A stretch of DNA of 64,000 nucleotides from Tidjanibacter sp. (lineage in GTDB: Bacteria > Bacteroidota > Bacteroidia > Bacteroidales > Rikenellaceae). The notes under the pieces were generated by a model. It did no database searches, had not been told where the DNA came from, and saw nothing but the letters and a program-made list of their open reading frames with translations. How positions within the stretch are numbered: the stretch's first letter is position 1; every line of letters begins with the position of its first letter. Position numbers and translations under genes: made by a program. The DNA lies in the NCBI GenBank assembly GCA_017466345.1, contig JAFTUI010000024.1:93410-157409 (forward strand). Direction: 5' to 3'. This document shows positions 36,953 to 47,036 of the stretch, piece by piece.

Positions 36953-38011
36953 TTAATCTTTCTTTACAAAATCGGGGTGGTCGCCACGTTCCATAGCGGC
37001 AGTGTAGCCCACGCTCCCCAACTCCTCTTGGAGCAATCTCAATCCCTCGCCCGACTCCGAGCCACTACTCTTCTTGCCGTCATAGATGGCGTAGTGAGGA
37101 CGATATTGGGGAGGAGTTATATTAGGCATCACAACATTTGCACCCGCGAGCACTCCCCTTACCGTACCACTCTCGTCCGAAGATGCCAAAGCGGTTGTAG
37201 CGGGCAGCAACGCCTTCGGGAGCGCAATCCTCGCAAGCGAGAGCATCAACAGAGTCTGCTCCACGCTGCCTCTCTTCATATTGGCAAAGGGGGTGTTGCT
37301 CTGTGGTATAAAGGGACCTATTCCTACCATCTCGGGGCGCAACTCCAACAAAAACTCCACATCACGGGCGAGTTCATCCTCTCTCTGGTAGGGCGAGCCG
37401 ACCATAAAGCCGGCACCCACCTGATAGCCGAGTGAGCGCAACACCCTCAGGCAGCGCATTCTACCCTCGTATGTTTGACGTTCGGGATGCAGGCGTGCAT
37501 AGTGCTCCTTGGTTGCCGTTTCGTGGCGCAGCAGGTATCTGTCCACCCCTGCCTCGCGCCAGAGAGCATAGACCTCCTCGCTCTGTTCGCCAAGCGAGAG
37601 GGTGACTGCCGCATCGGGCATCGTCTGCTTAATTGTGCGCACCACATCTGCCACGCTCTCGGCATTATCTCTCACTTCTCCACCTTGCAGCACAAAACTG
37701 CGAAGTCCCAAACGGTAGCCCTCCTTACACGCCCCCATAATCTCCTCCTTAGAGAGCGCATATCGTTCTACGTTGCTATTCTCTGCCCTCAGACCGCAGT
37801 AGTAGCAGCCACACGCACAGCGGTTGGAAATCTCCACCAAGCCCCTGAGGTAGACCTTGCGACCATAGACCTCGCTCATAATCTCTCTTGCAAGTCCTGC
37901 GGCATAGTCGAGTGTCGAATCATCCGCAGAGGCAATGAGTCCCGCAAGTTCCTTATGGGACGCCTCATTGTGAGCTGCAAGCCATTCGAGTATTTTTGAG
38001 TTTCGGCTCAT
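36953..38011 (-). CDS. hydE: [FeFe]-hydrogenase maturase HydE
   Basis: A 352-residue radical SAM enzyme for H-cluster assembly. The motif EISNRCACGCYYCGLR carries CxxxCxxC, followed by SFVLQGGEV, LLRHETATKEHYARLHP and VGIGPFIPQSNTPF, all typical of HydE and distinct from biotin synthase. It starts the hydE-G-F set and lies 45 bases after an EamA permease gene. No [FeFe]-hydrogenase structural gene is in the window, so the client must be elsewhere. Confidence 0.95.
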   Translation of the reverse strand: MSRNSKILEWLAAHNEASHKELAGLIASADDSTLDYAAGLAREIMSEVYGRKVYLRGLVEISNRCACGCYYCGLRAENSNVERYALSKEEIMGACKEGYRLGLRSFVLQGGEVRDNAESVADVVRTIKQTMPDAAVTLSLGEQSEEVYALWREAGVDRYLLRHETATKEHYARLHPERQTYEGRMRCLRVLRSLGYQVGAGFMVGSPYQREDELARDVEFLLELRPEMVGIGPFIPQSNTPFANMKRGSVEQTLLMLSLARIALPKALLPATTALASSDESGTVRGVLAGANVVMPNITPPQYRPHYAIYDGKKSSGSESGEGLRLLQEELGSVGYTAAMERGDHPDFVKKD

Positions 38012-38056
38012 AATACTATCCGTTGGTCGTCTTTGTCTTATACAAATATACTATTT

Positions 38057-38917
38057 TCAAACGAAAAATGCAACTATTCCGCAAGCGGCAACCACCAAGC
38101 CTGCAATCTGCACCTTCGAGAGTCTTTCTCGAAAAACAAAGACTCCACAAGTTGCAACCAAAGCCACAATGCCGATATGGTAGATGGGGAAAAATACACC
38201 GCTCGGCAGCAATGCCAAGCCAAGAATCATACAATAGGTCGTGAAGAAGTTTGCCACACCGAGCGCTACACCGCCCAACATCGCACTCCACGAAAACATC
38301 CTCTTGGGGCTGGCTGCAAAGAAATATATCCAACTCAGCACTGCAGCAAAAAGGAAAATAGCAGCCGAAAGTTGTTCGGCACCACCCTCTGCGTTCATTC
38401 TGCTCTGCGCCCACTTCAAGCAGAAGTTATTTGCTCCAAAGAGCAAAAACACCCCCAAAGGCAGTAGCAGTGTGCCGATAGGGTGTTTCTCTTGCTTTGT
38501 GGCGTGTGGTGTTCGCTGTCCTATAACCATCACAAGGGCGAGCAGTATGACCACAATAGCACCCCATCGAGGCTCTTGTTGGTCGGGTAGTAGCAGGTAA
38601 CTACACACAACGGGTATGACAAGCGCCACCCTCGCCGCAACCGTAGTGACCGACACCCCAACCTTTACGGTACTGCGTGCCATAAGCACAAAGGCTGCAA
38701 CAAACATCGCACCCATAAGCACCGACAAGCACCACTCCTCGCCCGAAAGCACAACTCCCTCACGCAGTGTGCCAAACGATAGTCCAATGCCTAATAGTGC
38801 TGCTGTAAGATAGTTAAAAGCAATCGCTTGCAGAGAGTCTATATCTCTGCAAGCGAACAACTTAAATAGTATCGAGTAGGTCGATGCTGCGACTATTGCA
38901 AGGAGTAAGTATAACAT
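38057..38917 (-). CDS. EamA/DMT superfamily permease
   Basis: A 286-residue inner-membrane protein with about ten hydrophobic helices, as in the EamA branch of the drug/metabolite transporter superfamily. The two-repeat organisation is visible (helices over about 1-135 and 150-285), with basic loops in between. Substrate cannot be predicted. Its start overlaps the end of the GNAT-like gene by 25 bases, and hydE follows 45 bases later, so all may be co-transcribed. Confidence 0.85.
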   Translation of the reverse strand: MLYLLLAIVAASTYSILFKLFACRDIDSLQAIAFNYLTAALLGIGLSFGTLREGVVLSGEEWCLSVLMGAMFVAAFVLMARSTVKVGVSVTTVAARVALVIPVVCSYLLLPDQQEPRWGAIVVILLALVMVIGQRTPHATKQEKHPIGTLLLPLGVFLLFGANNFCLKWAQSRMNAEGGAEQLSAAIFLFAAVLSWIYFFAASPKRMFSWSAMLGGVALGVANFFTTYCMILGLALLPSGVFFPIYHIGIVALVATCGVFVFRERLSKVQIAGLVVAACGIVAFFV

Positions 38918-40017
38918 CTGCGGCGTTTGTGATTACGGTGTTCAAACATCTTCCATTGGCTTTGAACTTCCACGTTGGTTTCGAGTTCGGGACCCGTCTC
39001 CGCAACCTTCATACCGTTCTTTATGGCACCAGCCAAACCCTCGCGCAACAAAATAGCGTTCACGCCCTTATTTTGGTATTCGGGTTTCACGCCAATGCTA
39101 TAAAAGTCGAGAGTTTTACTCTTCTTCAAATCCCTGAAAATGCGGAAGATACCACAGGGTAGAATCTTACCCTTCGACTCCCTTACAGCCTTACTAATCG
39201 AAGGAGCCATAAAGCTATAACCAATGATATTATCCTGCTTATCCGTAACCACCGAAACGTAGTCGGGGTTACCAACGAGCAAAATCAGTTGAGAGAAGTC
39301 GATGAGTTGTTTGTCGCTGAGCCAAACCGTACCAAAGAGTTTCTCGAACGCCTCGTTGAGAATTTGCAATGCAGGAATGATGTAGGGTTTAATGTCGGTA
39401 ATCTTCTTAAACCTCAGCACCTTATAGCCATAGCGTTTGATAGCCATCTCGGCAATCCTATCGAGCCTCTCGTTCATCTTTTCAGGAATGGTAATCTGGA
39501 ACTCCATCCAATCGACTTTCTTGGTCATACCCAGACGCTCGAAGTGCTGCACATAGTAGGGATAATTATAGGGAGTGACGTACATATCCTCCTCCTCGAA
39601 GCCCTCAATTACCAAGCCTTGTTTATCCAAGTCCGAAAAACCAATGGGACCGATAATCTCGTTCATACCGCACTCTTTGGCATACTCCACAACCTTCTCG
39701 AAGAGAGCATCTACAACCTCTGCATCGTCCACAAAGTCAAACCTTGTGAAGCGCATCTGTTTGACGTTCATCTTCTGGTTGTAAGCCTTATTGAGCACAC
39801 CTGCTGCCCTACCTACAACCTTGCCATCACGCTCTGCGAGCCACATCTTACACTCAGCATAGGCGAAAGCGCCATTCTGCTTGGGGTCGAACTCGCTCTT
39901 CTCGTCCATATAGAGCGAAGGCACAAAATAGGGGCAATCCTTGTAGAGTTCAACGGGGAACTTAAAGAAACGCCTCTTATCCTTTTTACTATTAGTTATC
40001 TCCCTTATTACCAACAT
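38893..40017 (-). CDS. GNAT-like acyltransferase family protein
   Basis: A 374-residue cytoplasmic protein with a GNAT-like arrangement. An N-terminal segment (PVELYKDCPYFVPSLYMDEK and WLAERDGKVVGRAAG) is followed by a C-terminal half with LDFYSIGVKPEYQNKGVNAILL, which resembles the acyl-CoA binding motif A. Such large GNAT-like proteins are common and uncharacterised in Bacteroidetes. Substrate unknown. The closing residues overlap the permease start by 25 bases. Confidence 0.78.
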   Translation of the reverse strand: MLVIREITNSKKDKRRFFKFPVELYKDCPYFVPSLYMDEKSEFDPKQNGAFAYAECKMWLAERDGKVVGRAAGVLNKAYNQKMNVKQMRFTRFDFVDDAEVVDALFEKVVEYAKECGMNEIIGPIGFSDLDKQGLVIEGFEEEDMYVTPYNYPYYVQHFERLGMTKKVDWMEFQITIPEKMNERLDRIAEMAIKRYGYKVLRFKKITDIKPYIIPALQILNEAFEKLFGTVWLSDKQLIDFSQLILLVGNPDYVSVVTDKQDNIIGYSFMAPSISKAVRESKGKILPCGIFRIFRDLKKSKTLDFYSIGVKPEYQNKGVNAILLREGLAGAIKNGMKVAETGPELETNVEVQSQWKMFEHRNHKRRRCYTYSLQ

Positions 40018-40120
40018 ATTGTCATCTATTTAGTTAATGGTTAAAATTTGGCTTCTCACTTTTTTACACACTCTCCACAAGCCAAACAAACGCATTTTTT
40101 CTTCCTTACACACTCCTGCC

Positions 40121-40738
40121 TTAGCGGCTGATGAGCGATTTTATATTCTCGATGAGCATCGACACCGCCACAGAGTTGAAACCACCCTCGGGAATGATTA
40201 CATCTGCATATTTTTTTGAGGGCTCAACAAACTCCTCGTGCATAGGCTTAACAGTTGTGGTATACTGCGAGATGACCGACTCCATCGACCTGCCACGCTC
40301 CTGCACATCTCTCAGGATACGGCGCGAGAGCCTAATGTCAGCATCAGTATCCACAAACACCTTAATATCCATCAAATCCCTCAGCTCCTTGTTCTCGAAG
40401 ATGAGGATGCCATCCACGATGATAACCTTCGAAGGTTTCACGGGCACTTTCTCTGCGGTACGGTTGTGCTCCACAAACGAATAGACGGGGTGCTCAATGG
40501 CTACACCACTTTTCAGAGCCTTAATATGCTCAACCAGCATATCCGTATCAAACGCCTGAGGATGGTCGTAGTTGAGTTTACAACGCTCCTCGTAGGTCAG
40601 ATTGGGGAACGACTTGTAGTAGTAGTCGTGGCACAGCGTTGCCACATCGTCACCTGCGAAAGCCTCTTGCAATCGCTTTACAAGCGTACTCTTGCCACTA
40701 CCGGTACCGCCTGCAACTCCAATGATTGTTACGTTCAT
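40121..40738 (-). CDS. udk: Uridine kinase
   Basis: A 205-residue P-loop kinase that phosphorylates uridine or cytidine for pyrimidine salvage. The motifs are GVAGGTGSGKSTL (Walker A), HDYYYKSFPNLTYEER, NYDHPQAFDTDML and IVDGILIFENKELRDLMDIKVFVD (region near 108-131), then RRILRDVQERGRS as the lid. The length matches bacterial Udk. It is separated from the GNAT-like gene by about 103 bases and from gyrB by a repeat-bearing gap. Confidence 0.96.
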   Translation of the reverse strand: MNVTIIGVAGGTGSGKSTLVKRLQEAFAGDDVATLCHDYYYKSFPNLTYEERCKLNYDHPQAFDTDMLVEHIKALKSGVAIEHPVYSFVEHNRTAEKVPVKPSKVIIVDGILIFENKELRDLMDIKVFVDTDADIRLSRRILRDVQERGRSMESVISQYTTTVKPMHEEFVEPSKKYADVIIPEGGFNSVAVSMLIENIKSLISR

Positions 40739-40793
40739 ATTGTTTGGGTTTTCGGTTTGTCAGTTGAAAGCTGAAAGTTACAAGTTACGATGA

Positions 40794-40903
40794 ACCTTTG
40801 GTACAAAAACATCCACAAGGCACACTCGCTCGAAAGGAATAGAACGGAGGGATTTCAAGGCTTGCGAATGGCGAGAAAGCGGAGTTTACAAGGCGTAAAT
40901 GAG
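40794..40903 (+). repeat. Dispersed intergenic repeat, copy C
   Basis: The gap between udk and gyrB contains TGGTACAAAAACATCCAC with AAGGCACACTCG, then GGAGGGATTTC, then GAGTTTACAAGGCGTAAATGAG. The same blocks occur in copy B with the order changed. The remaining bases of the 215-base gap show nothing else recognisable. Confidence 0.6.
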
Positions 40904-40953
40904 CATTTCGAGCCAGAGCGTAACGCAGAAATTACCCGTTATATTTCTTTCAA

Positions 40954-42930
<1,977 letters not shown>

Positions 42931-42959
42931 TTATTTCTTCATTTCTTTTCTTCTGTTCC

Positions 42960-43688
42960 CTATCGCCCAAGAGCTGCCTTCAAATCAACCTCTTGTATCC
43001 TACCCTTTTTGAACATAAAGGTTCGAGCAGGATATTTGTCGGCAAGTTGGATATTGTGCGTAGCCATAACCACTGCGCAACCACTCTCGGTAATCTGCCT
43101 AAATAGCATCATAATTTCGTTTGCCGACTTGGGATCGAGGTTACCCGTAGGCTCATCGGCAAGTATTATCTTGGGGCTATTGACCAGCGCTCTGGCAATT
43201 ACGAGTCTTTGTTGCTCGCCACCCGAGAGTTCGTGTGGCATCTTATACTCCTTGTTGGTCAGCCCAACAACACTCAGCAACTCCTCAATGCGCTCGGCAA
43301 TATCAACCTCCTTTTTCCAGCCCGTAGCCCTCATCACAAAGCGAAGGTTTTCGTAGACATTCCTATCGCGCAAGAGGCGGTAGTCCTGAAAGACAATACC
43401 CATATTCCTACGCAATTTTGGAATATCCCTGCGGCGCAAAGACGCAAGGTCGAAGCCCACAATCTCGCCCTCGCCCTCCAAAAGGGGCAACTCGGCATAG
43501 AGCACTTTCAGAAGCGAAGACTTGCCGCTACCAACCTTACCGATAAAGTAGACCATCTCGCCTTCCGACACCGAGAGTTCAACTCCCGAAAGCACCTGCT
43601 GGGCGTTCTTATAGGAGAGATTTCCGCCCTCATCTTCGGGCTGAAAAACCGTCACTCCACTCAGCCTTATAATATTCTCTTGCTTCAT
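42960..43688 (-). CDS. FtsE-like ABC transporter ATP-binding protein
   Basis: A 242-residue ABC ATPase from the ATG at 43688 (MKQENIIRLSGV). An upstream start at 43772 would add an unsupported leader. Walker A is GKVGSGKSSLLK, the Q-loop follows in GIVFQDYRLL, the signature is LSGGEQQRLVIARAL, and Walker B is IILADEPTGNLDP. GIVFQDYRLLRDRNVYENLRF is FtsE-like (region near 88-108). FtsE works with FtsX to control cell-wall hydrolases at division. No ftsX is adjacent, so the partner must lie elsewhere or the role differs. Confidence 0.88.
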   Translation of the reverse strand: MKQENIIRLSGVTVFQPEDEGGNLSYKNAQQVLSGVELSVSEGEMVYFIGKVGSGKSSLLKVLYAELPLLEGEGEIVGFDLASLRRRDIPKLRRNMGIVFQDYRLLRDRNVYENLRFVMRATGWKKEVDIAERIEELLSVVGLTNKEYKMPHELSGGEQQRLVIARALVNSPKIILADEPTGNLDPKSANEIMMLFRQITESGCAVVMATHNIQLADKYPARTFMFKKGRIQEVDLKAALGR

Positions 43689-43795
43689 CGTAAATCGCGC
43701 TCTAAAAACAAACAAAGATAGGAATTCCTCGCGGAAATTCAAATATTTCGGAGTGTTATTTTTCATTTTCACACTCCTTATTGCTCATTTTTTAT

Positions 43796-43803
43796 ACCTT
43801 TGC
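43796..43803 (+). promoter_or_regulatory. Candidate -7 box for the metallophosphoesterase gene
   Basis: TACCTTTG matches TAnnTTTG, 36 bases before the ATG at 43840. The -33 element is not evident. Confidence 0.45.
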
Positions 43804-43839
43804 CCCCACAACGAGAAATAATCCTTCCAAGAAACAACA

Positions 43840-45024
43840 ATGTTTGTAGCAATACTATCCACCATTCTACTCCTCCTCGCGCTTTCAGAATGGCACATTT
43901 GGCGCACCATATTGCACGGACGCTCAGCTCGTCTAAGGGGTATCTACTACCTCATTTCGGCGCTTTGTACATTGCCCTATTTGTTAATTTGGGCAGCAGG
44001 ACATATATGGGATATTTTCTCGCCCATAGCCACCACAATTAGCCAAATTAGTATCATACTACTACTGATAAATGCCACACTCAAAATACTCCACGCTGCT
44101 GGCTCTTTGCTTGCTGGGTGGTTATCCAAGCGCAATATAGCGCTACTCTTCGACCTCTTGGCATTGGCGGTAGTGGGCGTTATTCTCTATGGGCATCTAT
44201 GGGAGCGCAAACAACTGCGCACCACGGAGATAGAGCTCCTCTACCCCAATCTGCCCGATGGAGCCAATGGAGTGAAGATTGTGCAGTTTGGCGACCTTCA
44301 CATTGGTTTGGGGCGTGGGCGCTACGCTATGCTCGAAAAGGTTGCCGAGAGAGTGAATGAGATTGGGGCAGATATAGTGGTGGATTGTGGCGATATAACA
44401 AATAGTCGCTACACCGAACTCGACTCCACAGCAATGCAGATACTCTCACGTATTGAGGCTCCTCTTGGCGTCTATACAGTCATCGGCAATCACGACAACG
44501 GTATGTATATTCGCGATACGGTAGCCATTCCTCGCGAAGAGAACATACGTCTTCTTATGGAGCGTCAGAGGGGTATGGGGTGGCACAACATTACCGACAC
44601 AACCATACCTATCGCCATCGGTGGCGACACGCTCTACCTCAGTGCAATAGATTATCCCCAACAAATCAAAAAAGGGGCTCACGGTGTGGAGGTCGGCGAT
44701 GACTATTCGCACCACTTTGCCAACCTGCCCGATGGGGCTTTCAACATCGTTCTTGCCCACACGCCCGTTGTGTGGAGCAATATACTCGCCGCTTGCGAAG
44801 CCGAACTTACGCTCTCGGGGCACGTTCACTCGATGCAGCTAAAACTCCCCTTCGGAGAGCGTGGTTGGTCGCCCGCCGCACTCATCTATGAGCATTGGAG
44901 CGGACTATATCACAATGGTTTATGTGCACTCAACATTACCGATGGTGTAGGTAGTAGCCTACCTATGCGCGTTGGTGTTAAACCCGAAATTGTGGTCATC
45001 ACATTAAGGAAAAGCGCAAAATAA
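43840..45024 (+). CDS. Membrane-bound metallophosphoesterase (YkuE/YaeI-like)
   Basis: A 394-residue protein with four hydrophobic helices in the first 125 residues and a calcineurin-like phosphoesterase domain after them. The metal ligands are visible in order: FGDLHIGLGRG, VDCGDITNSRY, VIGNHDNGMY, VLAHTPV and TLSGHVHSMQLKLPFG. Homologues act on phospholipid head groups or UDP-sugars, but the substrate here cannot be set. It is transcribed alone from a TAnnTTTG box and is followed by tmRNA. Confidence 0.92.
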   Translation: MFVAILSTILLLLALSEWHIWRTILHGRSARLRGIYYLISALCTLPYLLIWAAGHIWDIFSPIATTISQISIILLLINATLKILHAAGSLLAGWLSKRNIALLFDLLALAVVGVILYGHLWERKQLRTTEIELLYPNLPDGANGVKIVQFGDLHIGLGRGRYAMLEKVAERVNEIGADIVVDCGDITNSRYTELDSTAMQILSRIEAPLGVYTVIGNHDNGMYIRDTVAIPREENIRLLMERQRGMGWHNITDTTIPIAIGGDTLYLSAIDYPQQIKKGAHGVEVGDDYSHHFANLPDGAFNIVLAHTPVVWSNILAACEAELTLSGHVHSMQLKLPFGERGWSPAALIYEHWSGLYHNGLCALNITDGVGSSLPMRVGVKPEIVVITLRKSAK

Positions 45025-45058
45025 TGCGATTTTGCATCATTAATTTTGAATTTTGCAT

Positions 45059-45066
45059 TACCTTTG
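45059..45066 (+). promoter_or_regulatory. Candidate -7 box for tmRNA
   Basis: TACCTTTG matches TAnnTTTG, 17 bases before the tmRNA 5' end at about 45083. Several upstream TTTG sequences exist, none at exactly 19-21 bases. Confidence 0.55.
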
Positions 45067-45082
45067 CACTTGCTTACTACAC

Positions 45083-45486
45083 GGGGTTGACCGGTTTTGA
45101 CAGCAGGATATGCAGGTAGGTAAGCACGCCGAGCTTTGTGTGGGGGCTCGTTAATCTCAACGCTCAAACAATTAAATGGCAATAATAGCTACGCACTCGC
45201 TGCCTAATTAACCGAGTTAATTGGCTTAATCCACGCGCCCAAGGCTGGTGCGAGGACGAGTACTCCGCAGAGCCGACCCGCTTCTTGTCGGCATTGCATA
45301 CGGAGTATCATCAATGAGAAGATAGCCCGAGGAGGGTTCTGACCGTAGGGCGAAAATTTAGGGACTGGGACTGTGATTTGGTTGCCACTCACCGGGTTGC
45401 AGTAGGAGGATTAAGCGGTGGCTAAGCGTGTAGAAAGCTTTCAGGCAGACTGTTTGGACGGGGGTTCGACTCCCCCCAGCTCCACA
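45083..45486 (+). ncRNA. ssrA: Transfer-messenger RNA
   Basis: tmRNA rescues stalled ribosomes and adds a degradation tag. The 5' end GGGGTTGACCGGTTTTGAC is characteristic and pairs with the 3' end CAGCTCC to form the acceptor stem. The T-arm is present as GGGGGTTCGACTCCCCC. The tag reading frame at 45178-45207 encodes GNNSYALAA followed by TAA, similar to other Bacteroidales tags. The 3' terminus lies within a perfect palindrome that also serves as the terminator. Confidence 0.96.
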
Positions 45487-45527
45487 AAAAAAGAGAGAAC
45501 TTTGGTTCTCTCTTTTTTTGTGGAGCT
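45478..45527 (+). terminator. tmRNA terminator, perfect palindrome including the tmRNA 3' end
   Basis: Two perfectly complementary 23-base arms flank a TTTG loop. The left arm begins with the last bases of tmRNA (AGCTCCACA), and the right arm ends TGTGGAGCT. A T7 run lies in the descending arm. The remaining 80 bases before the next gene carry a C-rich/G-rich inverted repeat (45549-45580). Confidence 0.85.
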
Positions 45528-45607
45528 AACGCTCTCATATTTACATTCCCCCTAAATCCCCCTTTGGAAAAGGGGGACTTCTTGGGAGTTATCTCGAAAC
45601 ATCATAC

Positions 45608-46573
45608 TTAGTCAATGCTCACAAGCTCGTATGTGCGCGAGCCGAGACCGATTTTCTCGGCGTGCTCGATGATGTGTACACCGTGGCGCGAGTTGATGCG
45701 CTCGATGAGTGCAGCAGCGTCATCGCCCTCGCTCGAAGGGTACTCAAAGACCAAATCCACGCAAGCCTGGTCGAGTGCTACGGGGTCCAAGGATGCCAAG
45801 ATACCGATGTCGCTCATCTCGGGGTCTGCGGGATGCGCGTTGCAGTCGCAGTCAACCGAGAGGTTATTCATCACGTTGATATAGACCATCTTGCCGCCAT
45901 AGTACTCGTGGATAGACTGCGCAGCGGCAGCCATAGCCTCCAAGAAGTGGTCCTGCTCGGTCTGACCGATACCTGCCCAAAGTTCCTCTTTGGTCTCCAC
46001 CTTGCCTGCCGAGTGGATATAAGCCTTACCATTTGATGAAGCCACACCAATAGATTGGTTTTTCAGCACACCACCGAAGCCACCCATTGCGTGACCTTTG
46101 AAGTGTGCGAGGTTGAGCATCCAATCGTAGTTGTCGAGGTGGTCGCCCACGATATTGAATTTCAAGTGGGTAGTGTCCTGCACGGGGATACGCATCTCGC
46201 CCTCTTCGTCCATAATGTCGCAAGGAGCAATATCGTAGAAGCCGTGAGCCTTGATAGTGTTCCAATGCTCCTCTGTGGAGTAGCGAGCACCCGGGTATGC
46301 CACATTGCACTCCACGATAGTACCATCAACCTTCTGCACGAGGTCTTTGATAAGGTCAGCCCTCAGAAAGTTGTGACCACCACGCTCGCCGGTGGATATT
46401 TTCACAGCCACCTTACCATCGAAATCCACACCCAGAGCCTCATAGACCTTCACAAGACCTTCGGGCGAGATGTCGGTAGTCATATAAACCTTGGGCGTTG
46501 CAGGCTCCTTGGGAGCGCACGAAACGGACAGCACCAGAGCGGCTGCCATAGCCATTACAATCGCTTTTTTCAT
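45608..46573 (-). CDS. DUF362 domain lipoprotein
   Basis: A 321-residue lipoprotein (AAALVLSVSC lipobox near residue 19) with a DUF362 domain: VAVKISTGERGGHNFL, HFKGHAMGGFGGVLKNQSIG and SVDCDCNAHPADPEMSDIG with ILASLDPVALDQACVD. Some DUF362 proteins bind Fe-S clusters through an added ferredoxin part. This one has no such part, though DCDC could bind metal. It lies 15 bases after the CENC/His-rich gene, so a metal-related role is possible but unproven. Confidence 0.85.
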   Translation of the reverse strand: MKKAIVMAMAAALVLSVSCAPKEPATPKVYMTTDISPEGLVKVYEALGVDFDGKVAVKISTGERGGHNFLRADLIKDLVQKVDGTIVECNVAYPGARYSTEEHWNTIKAHGFYDIAPCDIMDEEGEMRIPVQDTTHLKFNIVGDHLDNYDWMLNLAHFKGHAMGGFGGVLKNQSIGVASSNGKAYIHSAGKVETKEELWAGIGQTEQDHFLEAMAAAAQSIHEYYGGKMVYINVMNNLSVDCDCNAHPADPEMSDIGILASLDPVALDQACVDLVFEYPSSEGDDAAALIERINSRHGVHIIEHAEKIGLGSRTYELVSID

Positions 46574-46588
46574 ATTCTCGGAGTGTTG

Positions 46589-46999
46589 TTAGTGTGTGTG
46601 ATTGTGCCCTGCGTGGTCGTGATTGTGATTGTGGTTGTGACCATCACAGCAAGCGTCATTTTTGGTATGCTCGCCAACACAAGCACCTGCGCAAGTGCCG
46701 TTGCACTCGCTTGGTTTTACTACGTTTACGTCAATTTTTTTGAGTTCTGCCTCCAACTTTGCAGCATCGGTCTTTCGGGGGTCGAAAGTAACCTCTACGG
46801 TCTTGGTAGCAACATCCACAACGCAATCCTTAACGCCCTTCTTGAAGGGAATGACGTTGAGAATCTTCTTTGCGCAGTTCTCGCAGTCGAGGTCGGTCTG
46901 GAAGGTTACGGTTTCGCTCTTTTTCTGTGTTTTCTCCTGTGCGGAAGATGCGCTAACGCCCAGCGTGAGAGCCAGCAAGAGAATTAAAATTTTTTTCAT
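46589..46999 (-). CDS. Exported heavy-metal-associated domain protein with His-rich tail
   Basis: A 136-residue exported protein with a signal peptide ending SASSAQ. A single HMA fold spans about residues 30-92 with the metal site DLDCENCAKKIL. A Cys-rich segment (CNGTCAGACVGEHTKNDACC) and a tail with nine His residues alternating with Asn/Asp follow. HMA CxxC sites bind Cu(I) or other soft metals, and His-rich tails bind Cu(II), Ni or Zn. It probably acts as a periplasmic metal chaperone or buffer for the receptor encoded 37 bases upstream. Confidence 0.92.
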   Translation of the reverse strand: MKKILILLLALTLGVSASSAQEKTQKKSETVTFQTDLDCENCAKKILNVIPFKKGVKDCVVDVATKTVEVTFDPRKTDAAKLEAELKKIDVNVVKPSECNGTCAGACVGEHTKNDACCDGHNHNHNHDHAGHNHTH

Positions 47000-47036
47000 A
47001 GTAAATTGGTGTTATTTTTAGTTATAATTCGTTCTA

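Noticed and set aside
35510-38011. ThiH and BioB instead of HydG and HydE
   Set aside because: The HydG C-terminal Cys cluster, the HydE motifs and the adjacent hydF support the hydrogenase maturation set.
45204-45392. Minus-strand open frame over tmRNA
   Set aside because: The region is clearly tmRNA on the plus strand.
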